Positions 9,267-18,012 of a stretch of 64,000 bases of DNA are shown in pieces. The notes under the pieces were generated by a model. That model ran no database searches. It was not told the DNA's origin and saw nothing but the letters and a program-made list of their open reading frames with translations. Position 1 is the first letter of the stretch. Every line of letters starts with the position of its first letter. The stretch comes from Chryseosolibacter sp040902445 (lineage in GTDB: Bacteria > Bacteroidota > Bacteroidia > Cytophagales > Cyclobacteriaceae), in NCBI GenBank assembly GCA_040902445.1, contig JBBDXJ010000302.1, positions 1 through 64,000 on the forward strand, written 5' to 3'. Both the position numbers and the translations under genes were made by a program.

Positions 9267-10739
9267 ATGACAAAATTTGAAAAGAATGTTGAACCAACGA
9301 GGGATTTAGCGGCCATTGTGTTATGCTTTGTTCTGGCTGGAATTCTTTTTGGTTGTGAGTCTTCGCAAAATGACACGGGTGGGTATGAGCCTTTAAATGT
9401 ATTGCTAATAACAGCAGACGATCTTAATTACAATTCGGTGGGAGCCTATGGGTGTGCTGTTCCCAATATTACTCCAAATATAGATAAGCTCGCCAGGGAG
9501 GGGGTGCGGTTTTTCAATGCGTATGTCAATATTGCTATATGCCAACCTAGCCGTCAATCCATTTTGACAGGAAGATATCCGCATCGAAACGGCGCCCTGG
9601 GGTTTGAACCAATTGACCGGTCAATCAGTACTTTGCCGGAACTATTGAATAAAGTTGGGTATCTGAATGGTATTATCGGGAAGGAGGAACACCTGAAACC
9701 GATGGATAAATTTTATTGGGATTTCTGTATACGGGAAGAAGACGTCGCATCCGGATTAGGCATAGGCAGGAATCCGGATCTTTATTATCAGTATACAACG
9801 AAATTCCTTTCAAAGGCATTGAAGGAGGGCAAGCCATTCTTTTTGATGGCAAACACACATGATCCTCACCGGCCCTTTGCCGGAAGTGATGAAGAAATGA
9901 CTTATTGGGGGGATGATCTGCCGAAACTCACAAGAAAAATTTCTTCTCAGGAAGTTACTCTACCCGGTTTTCTTCCTGACCTACCGGAGGTGAGAAAGGA
10001 AATGGCGGAATACTATACCTCCGTTTATCGGTGTGACCAATCAGTAGGGGGCATACTGAAAGCGCTTGATGAAAGCGGTTTTGCTGACAACACCATTGTT
10101 ATGTTTATCAGTGATAACGGGATATCTATGCCGTTTGCCAAAGGGAACTGTTACCTGAATAGTAATAAAACCCCATGGATAATACGGTGGCCCGGGCAAT
10201 TACAAGCAAATAGTGTGGACAGTACGCATTTCATTTCCGGAATCGATTTTATGCCCACCATCCTTCATGCTCTCCATCTTTCAGAGGTCGCAGACATGGA
10301 TGGGTATTCCTTTCTCCCGGTTTTAAAAGGCCAGGAGCAAAAGCAGAGGAACGTTGTATTCACGCAACTGCACAAATTATTCTCCGGAAAGGAATATCCT
10401 ATGCGTTGTGTCCAACGTGGAAATTACGGATACATCGTCAATTTTTGGTCAGATGGTGACTTTTCTTTTACAGGAGAAGCTTTAAGTGGCAGAACCTTTA
10501 AAGCGATGAGTCATGCAGCATCGTCCGATGAGCAAATTGCTGAAAGAATTAATTTATTCAAATTCAGGGTGAGTGAAGAGCTCTACGATTTTAGGAACGA
10601 CCCGGACGGACTGATAAATCTAAGCGACAACCCTGATCTCCTGGAGGAGAAAAAGAGGTTAAAGGAGTTGCTGTATGCCGAAATGAAAAGAACCGATGAT
10701 CCGTTGCGCGAAGAATTCGCTGAAAGGTTCATGGATTGA
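9267..10739 (+). CDS. S1-family sulfatase, heparan N-sulfatase-like lipoprotein
   Basis: S1 sulfatase with metal-binding TADDLNYNSVGAYG and the formylglycine signature CQPSRQSILTGR (Cys at residue 92 from this start), then HRNGALGFEP. The pattern resembles N-sulfoglucosamine sulfohydrolase (SGSH)-type S1 enzymes rather than arylsulfatase A. The start at ATG 9267 is chosen because the next 30 residues form a lipoprotein signal (VLCFVLAGILFGC). A start at 9213 would overlap the previous gene by 38 bp and add 18 charged residues. At 490 aa it is normal. Conserved late blocks are ANTHDPHRPF and FISDNGISMPFAKG. The substrate is unknown; it belongs to the same sulfatase run. Confidence 0.88.
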   Translation: MTKFEKNVEPTRDLAAIVLCFVLAGILFGCESSQNDTGGYEPLNVLLITADDLNYNSVGAYGCAVPNITPNIDKLAREGVRFFNAYVNIAICQPSRQSILTGRYPHRNGALGFEPIDRSISTLPELLNKVGYLNGIIGKEEHLKPMDKFYWDFCIREEDVASGLGIGRNPDLYYQYTTKFLSKALKEGKPFFLMANTHDPHRPFAGSDEEMTYWGDDLPKLTRKISSQEVTLPGFLPDLPEVRKEMAEYYTSVYRCDQSVGGILKALDESGFADNTIVMFISDNGISMPFAKGNCYLNSNKTPWIIRWPGQLQANSVDSTHFISGIDFMPTILHALHLSEVADMDGYSFLPVLKGQEQKQRNVVFTQLHKLFSGKEYPMRCVQRGNYGYIVNFWSDGDFSFTGEALSGRTFKAMSHAASSDEQIAERINLFKFRVSEELYDFRNDPDGLINLSDNPDLLEEKKRLKELLYAEMKRTDDPLREEFAERFMD

Positions 10740-10772
10740 TATCATTGATAGCACCACAATAACTTTTTTTAC

Positions 10773-12182
10773 ATGAAATTACGAAAAATGTCAAAGGCAG
10801 TCATCCGGATTGTATTTATTGGCTTTGTGCTTATGTTCCAGGCCTGTGGTCAAATACACACCGCTGAAGAAAAAAAACCGAATATTATTTTTATTCTCAC
10901 CGACGACCAGCGATGGGATGCGCTTGGGTATGCTGGTAATACAATAATTCAGACGCCCAACATGGATGCCCTGGCGAGAAATGGTCTCTATTTTAAGAAC
11001 GCTTTTGTAACGACTCCAATTTGTGCTGCCAGCAGAGCTTCTTTGCTCACAGGACTATATGAACGCACGCATAACTATACATTTGGAAGGCCCAACCTGA
11101 AGGATGAGTATATGTATCATAGTTATCCGTATTTACTTAGAAAAGCGGGCTACAGGACTGGTTTTGTGGGGAAGTTTGGGGTGAAGGTCAATGAAGGGAT
11201 TGAAGATTCCTTGTTTAATAAAAGCGTTAAAACCGGCTTCCCGTACCTAAAAGACGTTGACGGAAAGCAAATACACCTGGCAGATCTCAACGGAAATCAT
11301 GCCATTGATTTTATCAAGGCAAATAAGGAAAGCCCTTTCTGCCTTTCATTGTCTTTCTGGTCTCCGCATGCCGATGACGGAGCAGAGGAGCAGTATTTCT
11401 GGGCTGATTACACTGACAGTCTATATGCAGACGTGGATATACCCTTACCGGAAACAGCAGATCCCGCTTTTTTTGAGGCATTGCCCGAATTTCTGAAAAC
11501 AAGCATGAACCGGAAAAGATGGTATTGGCGATTTGATACCCCCGAAAAACGCCAGCGAATGATCAAAGGGTACTATAGAATGATCAGTACAGTTGACAGC
11601 GTGATCGGGAGGATACAGAACACCCTGAAAGAGGAAGGACTGGCAGAAAATACCGTGATTATATTCATGGGTGATAACGGCTACTTCTTGGGAGAAAGAG
11701 GCTACGCCGGTAAATGGACCTTACACGAACATTCTATCAGGGTGCCACTGATGATATACGATCCCAGGCAGCCTGCCGCTGAAAGAAGCAAATCTTTTGA
11801 GGAGATGGTCTTGAATGTGGACGTTACACCTACCATTCTCAGGCTTGCGGGTGTTGATGTCCCCGAAACTTACCATGGGAAGAGCCTGACTGCCTTTTAC
11901 GGACAACCTCCGGAAAAGTGGCGATCATCTGTGTTTTTAGAACACCGGCTGGAGGGGAACCCTCTTTTAATAAAGACAGATGGTATCAGGGACGAGACCT
12001 GGAAATTCATCAGGTACGACGATCATCCTGAATTCATTGAATTATATAGCCATCATAAGGACCCAATGGAGACAAAAAACCTGGCCTATGACCGGGAGTA
12101 TGCTGGGATGGTTAGTCACTATCAAAGTCTATGTGATTCTATTGCCAGAAAATTCATGTCTGACCGGGTAAAGGGGGAATGA
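10773..12182 (+). CDS. S1-family sulfatase with C-A-A-S-R signature, lipoprotein
   Basis: Fourth S1 sulfatase of the cluster. The metal site is LTDDQRWDALGYAGN and the maturation signature CAASRASLLTGL has Cys at residue 84. The third position of the C-x-(P/A)-S-R box is Ala, as in a subset of S1 enzymes, unlike the Pro of the three neighbours. The lipobox is at FVLMFQAC (Cys 25). Other conserved blocks are FWSPHADDGAEEQYF and MGDNGYFLGERGYAGKW. At 469 aa it is of usual size. It lies 33 bp after the preceding sulfatase. Four different signature variants in a row suggest attack on different sulfate positions of one complex polymer (inference). Confidence 0.88.
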   Translation: MKLRKMSKAVIRIVFIGFVLMFQACGQIHTAEEKKPNIIFILTDDQRWDALGYAGNTIIQTPNMDALARNGLYFKNAFVTTPICAASRASLLTGLYERTHNYTFGRPNLKDEYMYHSYPYLLRKAGYRTGFVGKFGVKVNEGIEDSLFNKSVKTGFPYLKDVDGKQIHLADLNGNHAIDFIKANKESPFCLSLSFWSPHADDGAEEQYFWADYTDSLYADVDIPLPETADPAFFEALPEFLKTSMNRKRWYWRFDTPEKRQRMIKGYYRMISTVDSVIGRIQNTLKEEGLAENTVIIFMGDNGYFLGERGYAGKWTLHEHSIRVPLMIYDPRQPAAERSKSFEEMVLNVDVTPTILRLAGVDVPETYHGKSLTAFYGQPPEKWRSSVFLEHRLEGNPLLIKTDGIRDETWKFIRYDDHPEFIELYSHHKDPMETKNLAYDREYAGMVSHYQSLCDSIARKFMSDRVKGE

Positions 12183-12716
12183 AGCGGCACATTATCCCAT
12201 CTGTGGATAAAGAACATTGAAGAGGACGATAGGTTTATTCCTCGGAGGAGATCCGTAAAGACTCTTATTTCGATTATATAACAAAGAATGACTATTGCTT
12301 CCGGAGGATTCAAGCTAGATACAACAAAAATTAATGAGTGATGACCGCTCCTGGAACCCAGTTAATAGTCTTGAAAACTCAGTAATGAATACCCTGATAA
12401 AAGACATGCTATTCCTACATCTTAACAAATAGCGATATTATCTTAACCTAAGGATTTTACCTTATTTTTCTAATGGTTATTTTTATCATGCAATGACATG
12501 CCGGTAAAAGCGACCCGAAAAATAATTATATCCCTATATTGTAATCGTCACGAGAAGACCTAAGGCAGTGAGGAAAGATGTGGATGGCATCCCGGTGAAT
12601 GTATTGAGTGATGAATGGCACATCCCGGGAGAGATTCAATAGCCAAAACGCGGGATGCCCGTCATGAACTTCAATTCGCTTTAAAGATGAAATGAAAATA
12701 ATTCAATTAATAGAAT
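12183..12716. other. 534-bp intergenic region with a possible coding remnant
   Basis: No intact gene. At about 12540-12642 a plus-strand frame reads ...VDGIPVNVLSDEWHIPGEIQ-stop, which looks like the tail of a lost protein but has no start and no recognised family. The remainder is AT-rich and probably holds the promoter of 12717. Confidence 0.35.
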
Positions 12717-14084
12717 ATGAAAGAATCCATTCCGCATTGTATGTTTAAGGTCATTATCTTTTTTCTTTTTTTTACCTTTTCAGCCACTGCTCATTCGCAG
12801 CTTTTATTCGAAAGGGAAGAGTTCGCCGGCCGTCGCGACAAGCTTATGGAAAAGATAGGCAATGCCATACTGGTTATCCGTGGTGCCAGCATGCCAACCG
12901 GTTATACACAGTTTTACCAATATAATGATCTGATGTACCTTACGGGAGTTGAGCTTCCTGGCATAACGTTGCTCATGGACGGCAAGACCGGTGAAGCTTA
13001 TCTTTTTATTTCTGTTACTGAAGAGGAAGCTAAGGCAGAAGGCTTCAACCTGCAACTTGTGAAGGATCCGAAAGGCGTAACAGGCATTGAAAATATATAT
13101 TCGCGGGAAGAACTCACCGCTGTACTGACGCGGAAGATATCTGAGAGGGGTATTGTTTACGCCCCGTTTTCACCAAATGAATTGATGACGGAAGTTTCAA
13201 AGGAAAAGCGTAATATTATTTTAGAAACGATAACGAATGAAGAATGGGACGGGAGAGTATCTGAGGAGATGCAGTTTGTAAATAACCTTAAAAAGAAATT
13301 TCCCAATGCTGTGATAAGGGATTGCTCACCTCTGATCTGGGATCTAAGGAAGATTAAATCCGAGGCGGAAATTGCAGTCATGCGTGAGGCAGGAAGGGTC
13401 GGGGTGGAGGCACATAAAGCAGTTATGAAGGCCACAGGAGTAAATGTTACGGAAAAATACCTCGCTAACCTTTTTGAGTATACCTGCCAAAAGGATGGTG
13501 CGTCCGGTTTAGGCTATTATTCTATACTCATGTCAGGTACAAACCACGCATATGGCCATTATCATACTTATAACCGAACCCTCGAGAACGGGGATTTTGT
13601 TATCCTCGATGCCGGCCCTGACTATCAATACTATGATGTCGATATTTCAACTACCTTTCCCGCTAACGGTAAATTTAGTCACAAGCAAGAAGAAGGTTAT
13701 GCGTTGGCCCTGCTTGTGCATGAAACGTGTCTCAAATCATATAGGCCGGGGATAACCCTTGCCGATGTGGGCCGCAAGATAAAAGAAGCGTTGGCCAGGA
13801 ATGGATACGACCCGGATGACAGCAGATTCAGCAGTTGGTATAAATATGGGGGATATAACCATTCAATAGGTATGGCTGTGCATGACGGTATGGGTACCTT
13901 TGCGGGAGCGGATGAGATCTTAAAGACGGGATTTGTTTTTGCATGTGATATTATCACGAAGGTCGATTCCGTAACCAGCGTAAGAATTGAAGACACTGTT
14001 CTCATTACAGAGGATGGTTGTGAAGTACTATCAAAAGGGCTGCCGAGGACAATCGACGAAATTGAATCATTTATGGATAGATAG
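12717..14084 (+). CDS. Secreted M24-family peptidase (Xaa-Pro aminopeptidase-like)
   Basis: Aminopeptidase P-type fold: an N-terminal creatinase/AMP_N domain (about residues 30-210) and a C-terminal pita-bread domain. Metal-ligand positions are readable: LDAGPDYQYYDVDISTTFP supplies two Asp, NHSIGMAVHD the His, and VRIEDTVLIT the last Glu. The position usually occupied by Glu in the VEPG motif reads FACDII here, that is Asp with loss of the PG turn. The enzyme may therefore have altered metal binding or low activity. The signal peptide is strongly hydrophobic (VIIFFLFFTFSATAHS). At 455 aa it is normal. It is 8 bp upstream of an M1 peptidase gene, so the two are likely one operon for periplasmic or surface peptide turnover. 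Confidence 0.85.
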   Translation: MKESIPHCMFKVIIFFLFFTFSATAHSQLLFEREEFAGRRDKLMEKIGNAILVIRGASMPTGYTQFYQYNDLMYLTGVELPGITLLMDGKTGEAYLFISVTEEEAKAEGFNLQLVKDPKGVTGIENIYSREELTAVLTRKISERGIVYAPFSPNELMTEVSKEKRNIILETITNEEWDGRVSEEMQFVNNLKKKFPNAVIRDCSPLIWDLRKIKSEAEIAVMREAGRVGVEAHKAVMKATGVNVTEKYLANLFEYTCQKDGASGLGYYSILMSGTNHAYGHYHTYNRTLENGDFVILDAGPDYQYYDVDISTTFPANGKFSHKQEEGYALALLVHETCLKSYRPGITLADVGRKIKEALARNGYDPDDSRFSSWYKYGGYNHSIGMAVHDGMGTFAGADEILKTGFVFACDIITKVDSVTSVRIEDTVLITEDGCEVLSKGLPRTIDEIESFMDR

Positions 14085-14092
14085 TCACACCG

Positions 14093-16225
14093 ATGAGGAA
14101 TATCACGCTGGCCGTATTGCTTGTACTGAATTCAATGATGTCATCTGCCCAGGTACAGCATCATGTCATCCCCGTTTCAGATGAACGCTCAAGGGATTTT
14201 GACGCCTTGCATTATAAAGTGGTATTATCCCTTGATCCTCAAAAAAAAATACTCGCTGGTAGCAACACAATTACCCTTAGGCCACTGCGGAGTGATCTTA
14301 CCGAAGTCATATTGGATGCTGAATCGCTAATCGTTAGCGAAGTGCTTTCAGGTCGTGAATCGGTTCCTTTTAATCAGTCTGATTCGACCATCACCATAAC
14401 GCTTGACAGAACTTATACTCATCAGGACACCATGACTTTCACAGTCTATTATAACCTCTCGGAACCCGTAGACGGCCTGAGGTTTATTGACGCGCTCGGT
14501 GATAGACCACTGCAGGTGTCGTCGAATTGTTTTCCAAATAACGCCAGGCAGTGGATCCCGTGTTTTGATTATCCTAATGATAAGGTAAGTCAGGAAATGA
14601 TCATCACGACAGATAGTAAATACAAAGTGCTATCGAACGGAAAACTTGTTGGCAAAGATTCTACGAGTAACGGTACCATAACCTGGCATTGGAAGCAGGA
14701 AAAACCTCATGCTACTTACCTGATAAATCTGAGTATTGCTGATTACTTTGTTGTTAATGACTCTTTCGGTGATCTGCCGGTCAACTATTGGGTTTACAAA
14801 TCCATGGCCGGCGATGTTGAACGCGTGTTTGGAAAAACACCTTATATGATCGATTTCTTCAGTCGCATATTTAATTATACCTATCCCTGGGATAAGTACG
14901 ATCAGGTGATCTCCGGTTATATGGGTGGCGGAGCGGAAGCGACGTCAGCCACTTTGCTGGGTGAGGGAATAGTAACTGATGAACATGCCGAACAAGACTA
15001 TCCGAGAGAATATGTCATTGCCCATGAAATTGCGCATCATTGGTGGGGAGATCTCATTACATCCCGCAGTTGGGAACATACGTGGCTGAATGAAAGTTTC
15101 GGAACGTATTCCGAACATCTGTATACACTTCATGACAAAGGTGTAGAGGAAGGAGCATACGATCTTCTTTCGAAGAAAAGGGCATACCTTGATGAGGCAC
15201 ACAACAGGTTCATGCGGCCGATCGTCAATATGGGCTATGAACAAGCCGGCGATAATTTTAACCGACACACATACGAGAAAGGCGCTTGCGTGATACACCT
15301 TTTAAGATATATTTTGGGAGATGACACATTCTTCAGAACGATCAGCACGTTCCTTCACAGACATGAGTTTCAACCGGTAACTACTTATGATTTCATGAAG
15401 TGTGTTAAAGACGTAAGCGGTAAAAATATGGATTGGTTTTTCGAGCAATATTTTTTCAGGCCCGGGCATCCTGTTTTTAATGTTAGCAAATCATGGGATG
15501 AATCAGAAAAAAAACTAAAAATTGTTATTATACAGGAACAGGAAAAATGGGAGGGCGTGCCGATTTATATGATACCTGTCAGAATAGGGATTCATACCAG
15601 TACCGGAAAAGCCGTGAAGGAATTTTGGCTGAAGGAGAAAAATGAAGAAATAAGTTTGGAGCTGAATAGTAAGCCGCTCATGGTGAGATTTGATGAGGGT
15701 AATTATATTTTAAAGGAACTGACTTATGAGAAAAGTCTTGATGAGCTTTTATACCAGGTTAACCATGATGATTTGACCGGAAGGCTTTGGGCTGTTGAAG
15801 AATTAGCCGCCTTTTCTGACGACGTTAGAACTATTGAGTGTTGGAGAGAGACCGCTATCGGTGATGACTTCTGGGCTGTAAGAGCCGCCGCTATTGAGCG
15901 AATCAGTAAATTCCAGGGAGCAAAAAATATCAGTTTATTAAAGAAATCCACGGGCGATAAGAGCTCCAGAGTACGAACAGCTGCGGTCAAAGCCCTCGGT
16001 TCTCTTCAGGACCCTTCACTTAAAAAATTCTATAAAAAAATATTCAGAAATGACAATAGTTACGCTGTCAAATCAGAAACATTATTGGCATTAGGCAAAT
16101 GTGGGAATAAGACTGATATCTCCTTCATCAGACAAGCAGGGATGCAGGAATCATACGGTGATGTCGTAAAAAAGGCGGCACAGAAAGCGTTAGCATTAAT
16201 ATCTAGCAACCAAACAAATGAATAA
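14093..16225 (+). CDS. Secreted M1-family metallo-aminopeptidase with C-terminal HEAT-like repeats
   Basis: Zinc aminopeptidase of the gluzincin type. The zinc site is HEIAHHWWGD followed by the distal Glu in WLNESFGTYSEH. The substrate-binding G-x-M-E-N element is degenerate: GGGAEATSAT, where the Glu is kept but Met and Asn are Ala. The order is a signal peptide (LAVLLVLNSMMSSAQ), the N-terminal beta domain, the catalytic domain to about residue 450, a beta sandwich, then HEAT-like alpha repeats (AVRAAAIERI, RVRTAAVKALGS, AVKSETLLALGK). At 710 aa it is somewhat shorter than PepN. It is co-directional with the M24 peptidase just upstream (8-bp gap). The degenerate GAMEN element suggests a specificity different from classical aminopeptidase N. 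Confidence 0.9.
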   Translation: MRNITLAVLLVLNSMMSSAQVQHHVIPVSDERSRDFDALHYKVVLSLDPQKKILAGSNTITLRPLRSDLTEVILDAESLIVSEVLSGRESVPFNQSDSTITITLDRTYTHQDTMTFTVYYNLSEPVDGLRFIDALGDRPLQVSSNCFPNNARQWIPCFDYPNDKVSQEMIITTDSKYKVLSNGKLVGKDSTSNGTITWHWKQEKPHATYLINLSIADYFVVNDSFGDLPVNYWVYKSMAGDVERVFGKTPYMIDFFSRIFNYTYPWDKYDQVISGYMGGGAEATSATLLGEGIVTDEHAEQDYPREYVIAHEIAHHWWGDLITSRSWEHTWLNESFGTYSEHLYTLHDKGVEEGAYDLLSKKRAYLDEAHNRFMRPIVNMGYEQAGDNFNRHTYEKGACVIHLLRYILGDDTFFRTISTFLHRHEFQPVTTYDFMKCVKDVSGKNMDWFFEQYFFRPGHPVFNVSKSWDESEKKLKIVIIQEQEKWEGVPIYMIPVRIGIHTSTGKAVKEFWLKEKNEEISLELNSKPLMVRFDEGNYILKELTYEKSLDELLYQVNHDDLTGRLWAVEELAAFSDDVRTIECWRETAIGDDFWAVRAAAIERISKFQGAKNISLLKKSTGDKSSRVRTAAVKALGSLQDPSLKKFYKKIFRNDNSYAVKSETLLALGKCGNKTDISFIRQAGMQESYGDVVKKAAQKALALISSNQTNE

Positions 16226-16254
16226 AGGAGAAATAGAATAACCGGAAGCTACTA

Positions 16255-16510
16255 CTATTCCTGCCTGGTCACTATGGGCACAAAACCCACTTCAAGTCCT
16301 TCCGGTGGTGAAACGATAAGCGCACCATCAATTGCTACTAATGGTTTTCCGTCTCTCGGTGGTGGCATATATATTTGGTTAATGGTAAATTTCTCATGCA
16401 TTTTTTCGGCAATTGACTGCAGGTCCAATTTCATAGCATCACTCCAATCATCCTGGTATTGCTGTAATGCGGGTTGATCTATGAAACGGTACCAGTAGTA
16501 TGTCTTTTTT
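16255..16510 (-). pseudogene. Truncated paralogue (C-terminal ~84 aa) of the 573-aa lipoprotein at 1458-3179
   Basis: Read on the minus strand the segment gives YYWYRFIDQPALQQYQ, then about 40 aligned residues, then IVSPPEGLEVGFVPIVTRQE and a stop. This matches the end of the lipoprotein at 1458 (HWYRFIDQPSFQQYGW ... APPAGMEVGYVPIVTRQE) along its length with conservative changes. An in-frame TGA just upstream of the matched part, and no further homology, show that the rest of the gene is gone. The orientation is opposite to the full copy. It is too short to be functional by itself. Confidence 0.85.
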
Positions 16511-16874
16511 CATAACAATAGAAATTAGTCTTGCTTGCCTTCAAAGTTAGTCCAAAAGCTAACTCGAATTCCGCGCTTTTCAAATTTTGTTGCATTTCAG
16601 AACGTTTAGCCTGCTGCTAATGGCTCTTCAAATTTCGACCTTTTGAGGGTCATTTACAATCCCCTTTTGCACCCGCGAACCGCGCCTCACTTGCACCTCT
16701 CCAATGGTTGTAATTTCACTGCCGCCGCCGGGGAGACCTGCGGGGACGTGTTCAAACAATTTTTATGCAATTTTAACCGATAACCTGGAATGAAAATTTC
16801 TCTGTAACTATATAGCTAATAGAGAGAAGAAAGCGCCTCTAGTGTTTGAACCAAGGTGTTTGAAATCTTGTCAC
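16511..16874. other. Non-coding spacer ahead of the tandem structured repeat
   Basis: No coding frame I can support. At 16805-16830 the sequence is AT-rich (TAACTATATAGCTAATAG) and could hold the promoter for the structured repeat that follows, since that repeat ends in a strong terminator. Confidence 0.35.
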
Positions 16875-17123
16875 GCAGGCTCACTAACAGATCCAGATGT
16901 CCAGCCGGCGTCTGGATCTCTTAATTCACAGCACGCAAGTAGCACGGGGATCACGAGGGGCGGCAGCGCATGGCTGTGCGTACGAGTAATCCCTGCAGGC
17001 TCACTAACAGATCCTGATAACCTTTGGTTACAGGATCATTTATATAAAGCACTCGAGATCATAGGGATCACGAGGGGTTTTGTGCGGCATGCACGCGAGT
17101 ACGAGTAATCCCTGCAGGCTCAC
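16875..17123 (+). repeat. Two tandem ~120-nt structured repeats (candidate non-coding RNA)
   Basis: Two units start at 16875 and 16995. Identical blocks shared by the units are GCAGGCTCACTAACAGATCC, GGGATCACGAGGGG and TACGAGTAATCCCTGCAGG. Between the conserved blocks the sequences differ but the pairing is kept: AGATCCAGATG/CGTCTGGATCT (16889-16919) in unit 1 corresponds to GATCCTG...CAGGATC (17010-17037) in unit 2. The inner stem CAGC/GCTG in unit 1 is replaced by GTGC/GCAC in unit 2. GGGAT/ATCCC and GCAG/CTGC can form outer stems. An intrinsic terminator follows directly on the plus strand, which argues for transcription in this direction. I do not recognise the RNA family. A REP/RAYT-type mobile hairpin is an alternative. 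Confidence 0.6.
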
Positions 17124-17125
17124 GT

Positions 17126-17168
17126 GAAGGGACGAATAGAGATTTCATTCTGTTCGTCCCTTTTTTTG
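17126..17168 (+). terminator. Strong intrinsic terminator after the tandem structured repeat
   Basis: AGGGACGAA (17128-17136) pairs with TTCGTCCCT (17153-17161), with a 16-nt loop and a run of seven T directly after. It lies immediately after the second structured repeat and is far from any upstream gene on this strand, so it most plausibly ends a transcript of the repeats. Confidence 0.8.
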
Positions 17169-17350
17169 TGTGATGATCAGAGTGTTGCAATAGTTTTAAG
17201 AGGGTTTGAACTCTGTAATTTTCCTTTTTTTACCCTTAAAATTTCTGCAAAAAAGCTGTTTTTTATTAGGGACTTGCGGGGATTTAGACCCAGGCGACAA
17301 TAGTGCATTGTTGAAACCTTACCCATCTCGGATATACAGGAAATCGCTTT

Positions 17351-17559
17351 ATGGATATTAATCAGTTTGAAAATAAAATCATCGGTATTAGTGTCGCGGA
17401 TGCGAAAAAGGTTCTGAATAAAATGGTAATGAGTACACAGACGAAGAGGAAGAGATAAAAAAGATAATTGTTTTCTTGAGCACTTTGGCCGAGCTGCAGG
17501 TTCAGCATCTGGAAAGTCAAAATGAAAAAGCGGATTGGTACTTGAATTTTCCTTGTTAG
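17351..17559 (+). pseudogene. Frameshifted small ORF (~65 aa family), copy 1
   Basis: The frame from ATG 17351 reads MDINQFENKIIGISVADAKK and VLNK, then runs off. After a one-base-class shift near 17425 the sequence continues NEYTDEEEEIKKIIVFLS, then TLAELQVQHLESQNEK and stops at 17557-17559. Joined, the two halves make a plausible ~65-aa acidic helical protein, so one indel has broken it. Decayed relatives of the second half occur at 23815-23946 and 29805-29880. I recognise the pattern as a small Bacteroidota ORF family but not its function. Confidence 0.6.
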
Positions 17560-18012
17560 TTATTCGCCATCCAGGGGCCCGGCGCGGTCCAACTACAGGA
17601 ATTGTGCCTCCAGTGACGATGACCTTTGAAATGGGAACGATGAAACTCGCTACATTTATCTCCTCCAAAGATCTTAACGACCCATTCGATTGTCGGCCGA
17701 CGGCAAACTTTAGGCTGTTGATTCCGATCGAAAAAATTCGCCAGTACATTAAGATGGTAGGTGAGCGTTCCAGAGTTACTCTCGGAAGGAATCTCAGAGC
17801 CCGGAGATTTTGAGGCGGGAAACTCAGTGGCAAGCACGTGGTTAAGACTGGGATGTTCCTGCTTTGCTTCTTTTCGATTTTTCATTGTGTAACTCCAATT
17901 AAGTAGTAATTTTAAATACCATCGATTGACCCGATGCTGTAGCATTTCAATCTACAGGTCACGAGAGGTCAATCGTGCCTTTACACAGTTAGTAACGAAT
18001 ATTCATAAAACC
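17560..18012. other. 453-bp region without a supported gene
   Basis: Open frames exist on both strands (a minus-strand one starts near 17886 with MKNRKEAKQEHP), but they overlap each other, have unconvincing composition and match nothing I recognise. This may be decayed coding sequence. Confidence 0.3.

Noticed and set aside
12540..12642. Possible C-terminal remnant ending WHIPGEIQ
   Set aside because: Plausible as a decayed gene tail, but I cannot match it to a family, so it is mentioned only within the intergenic entry.
16875..17123. Tandem repeats as a CRISPR array
   Set aside because: Only two units, period about 120 nt, with internal conserved blocks and stems rather than 25-40-nt repeats separated by unique spacers; no cas genes.
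17177..17945. Minus-strand open frames of 218 and 129 aa
   Set aside because: They overlap each other and the plus-strand small ORF 17351-17559, have basic, Ser/Arg-rich shadow-like composition and no recognisable motif.
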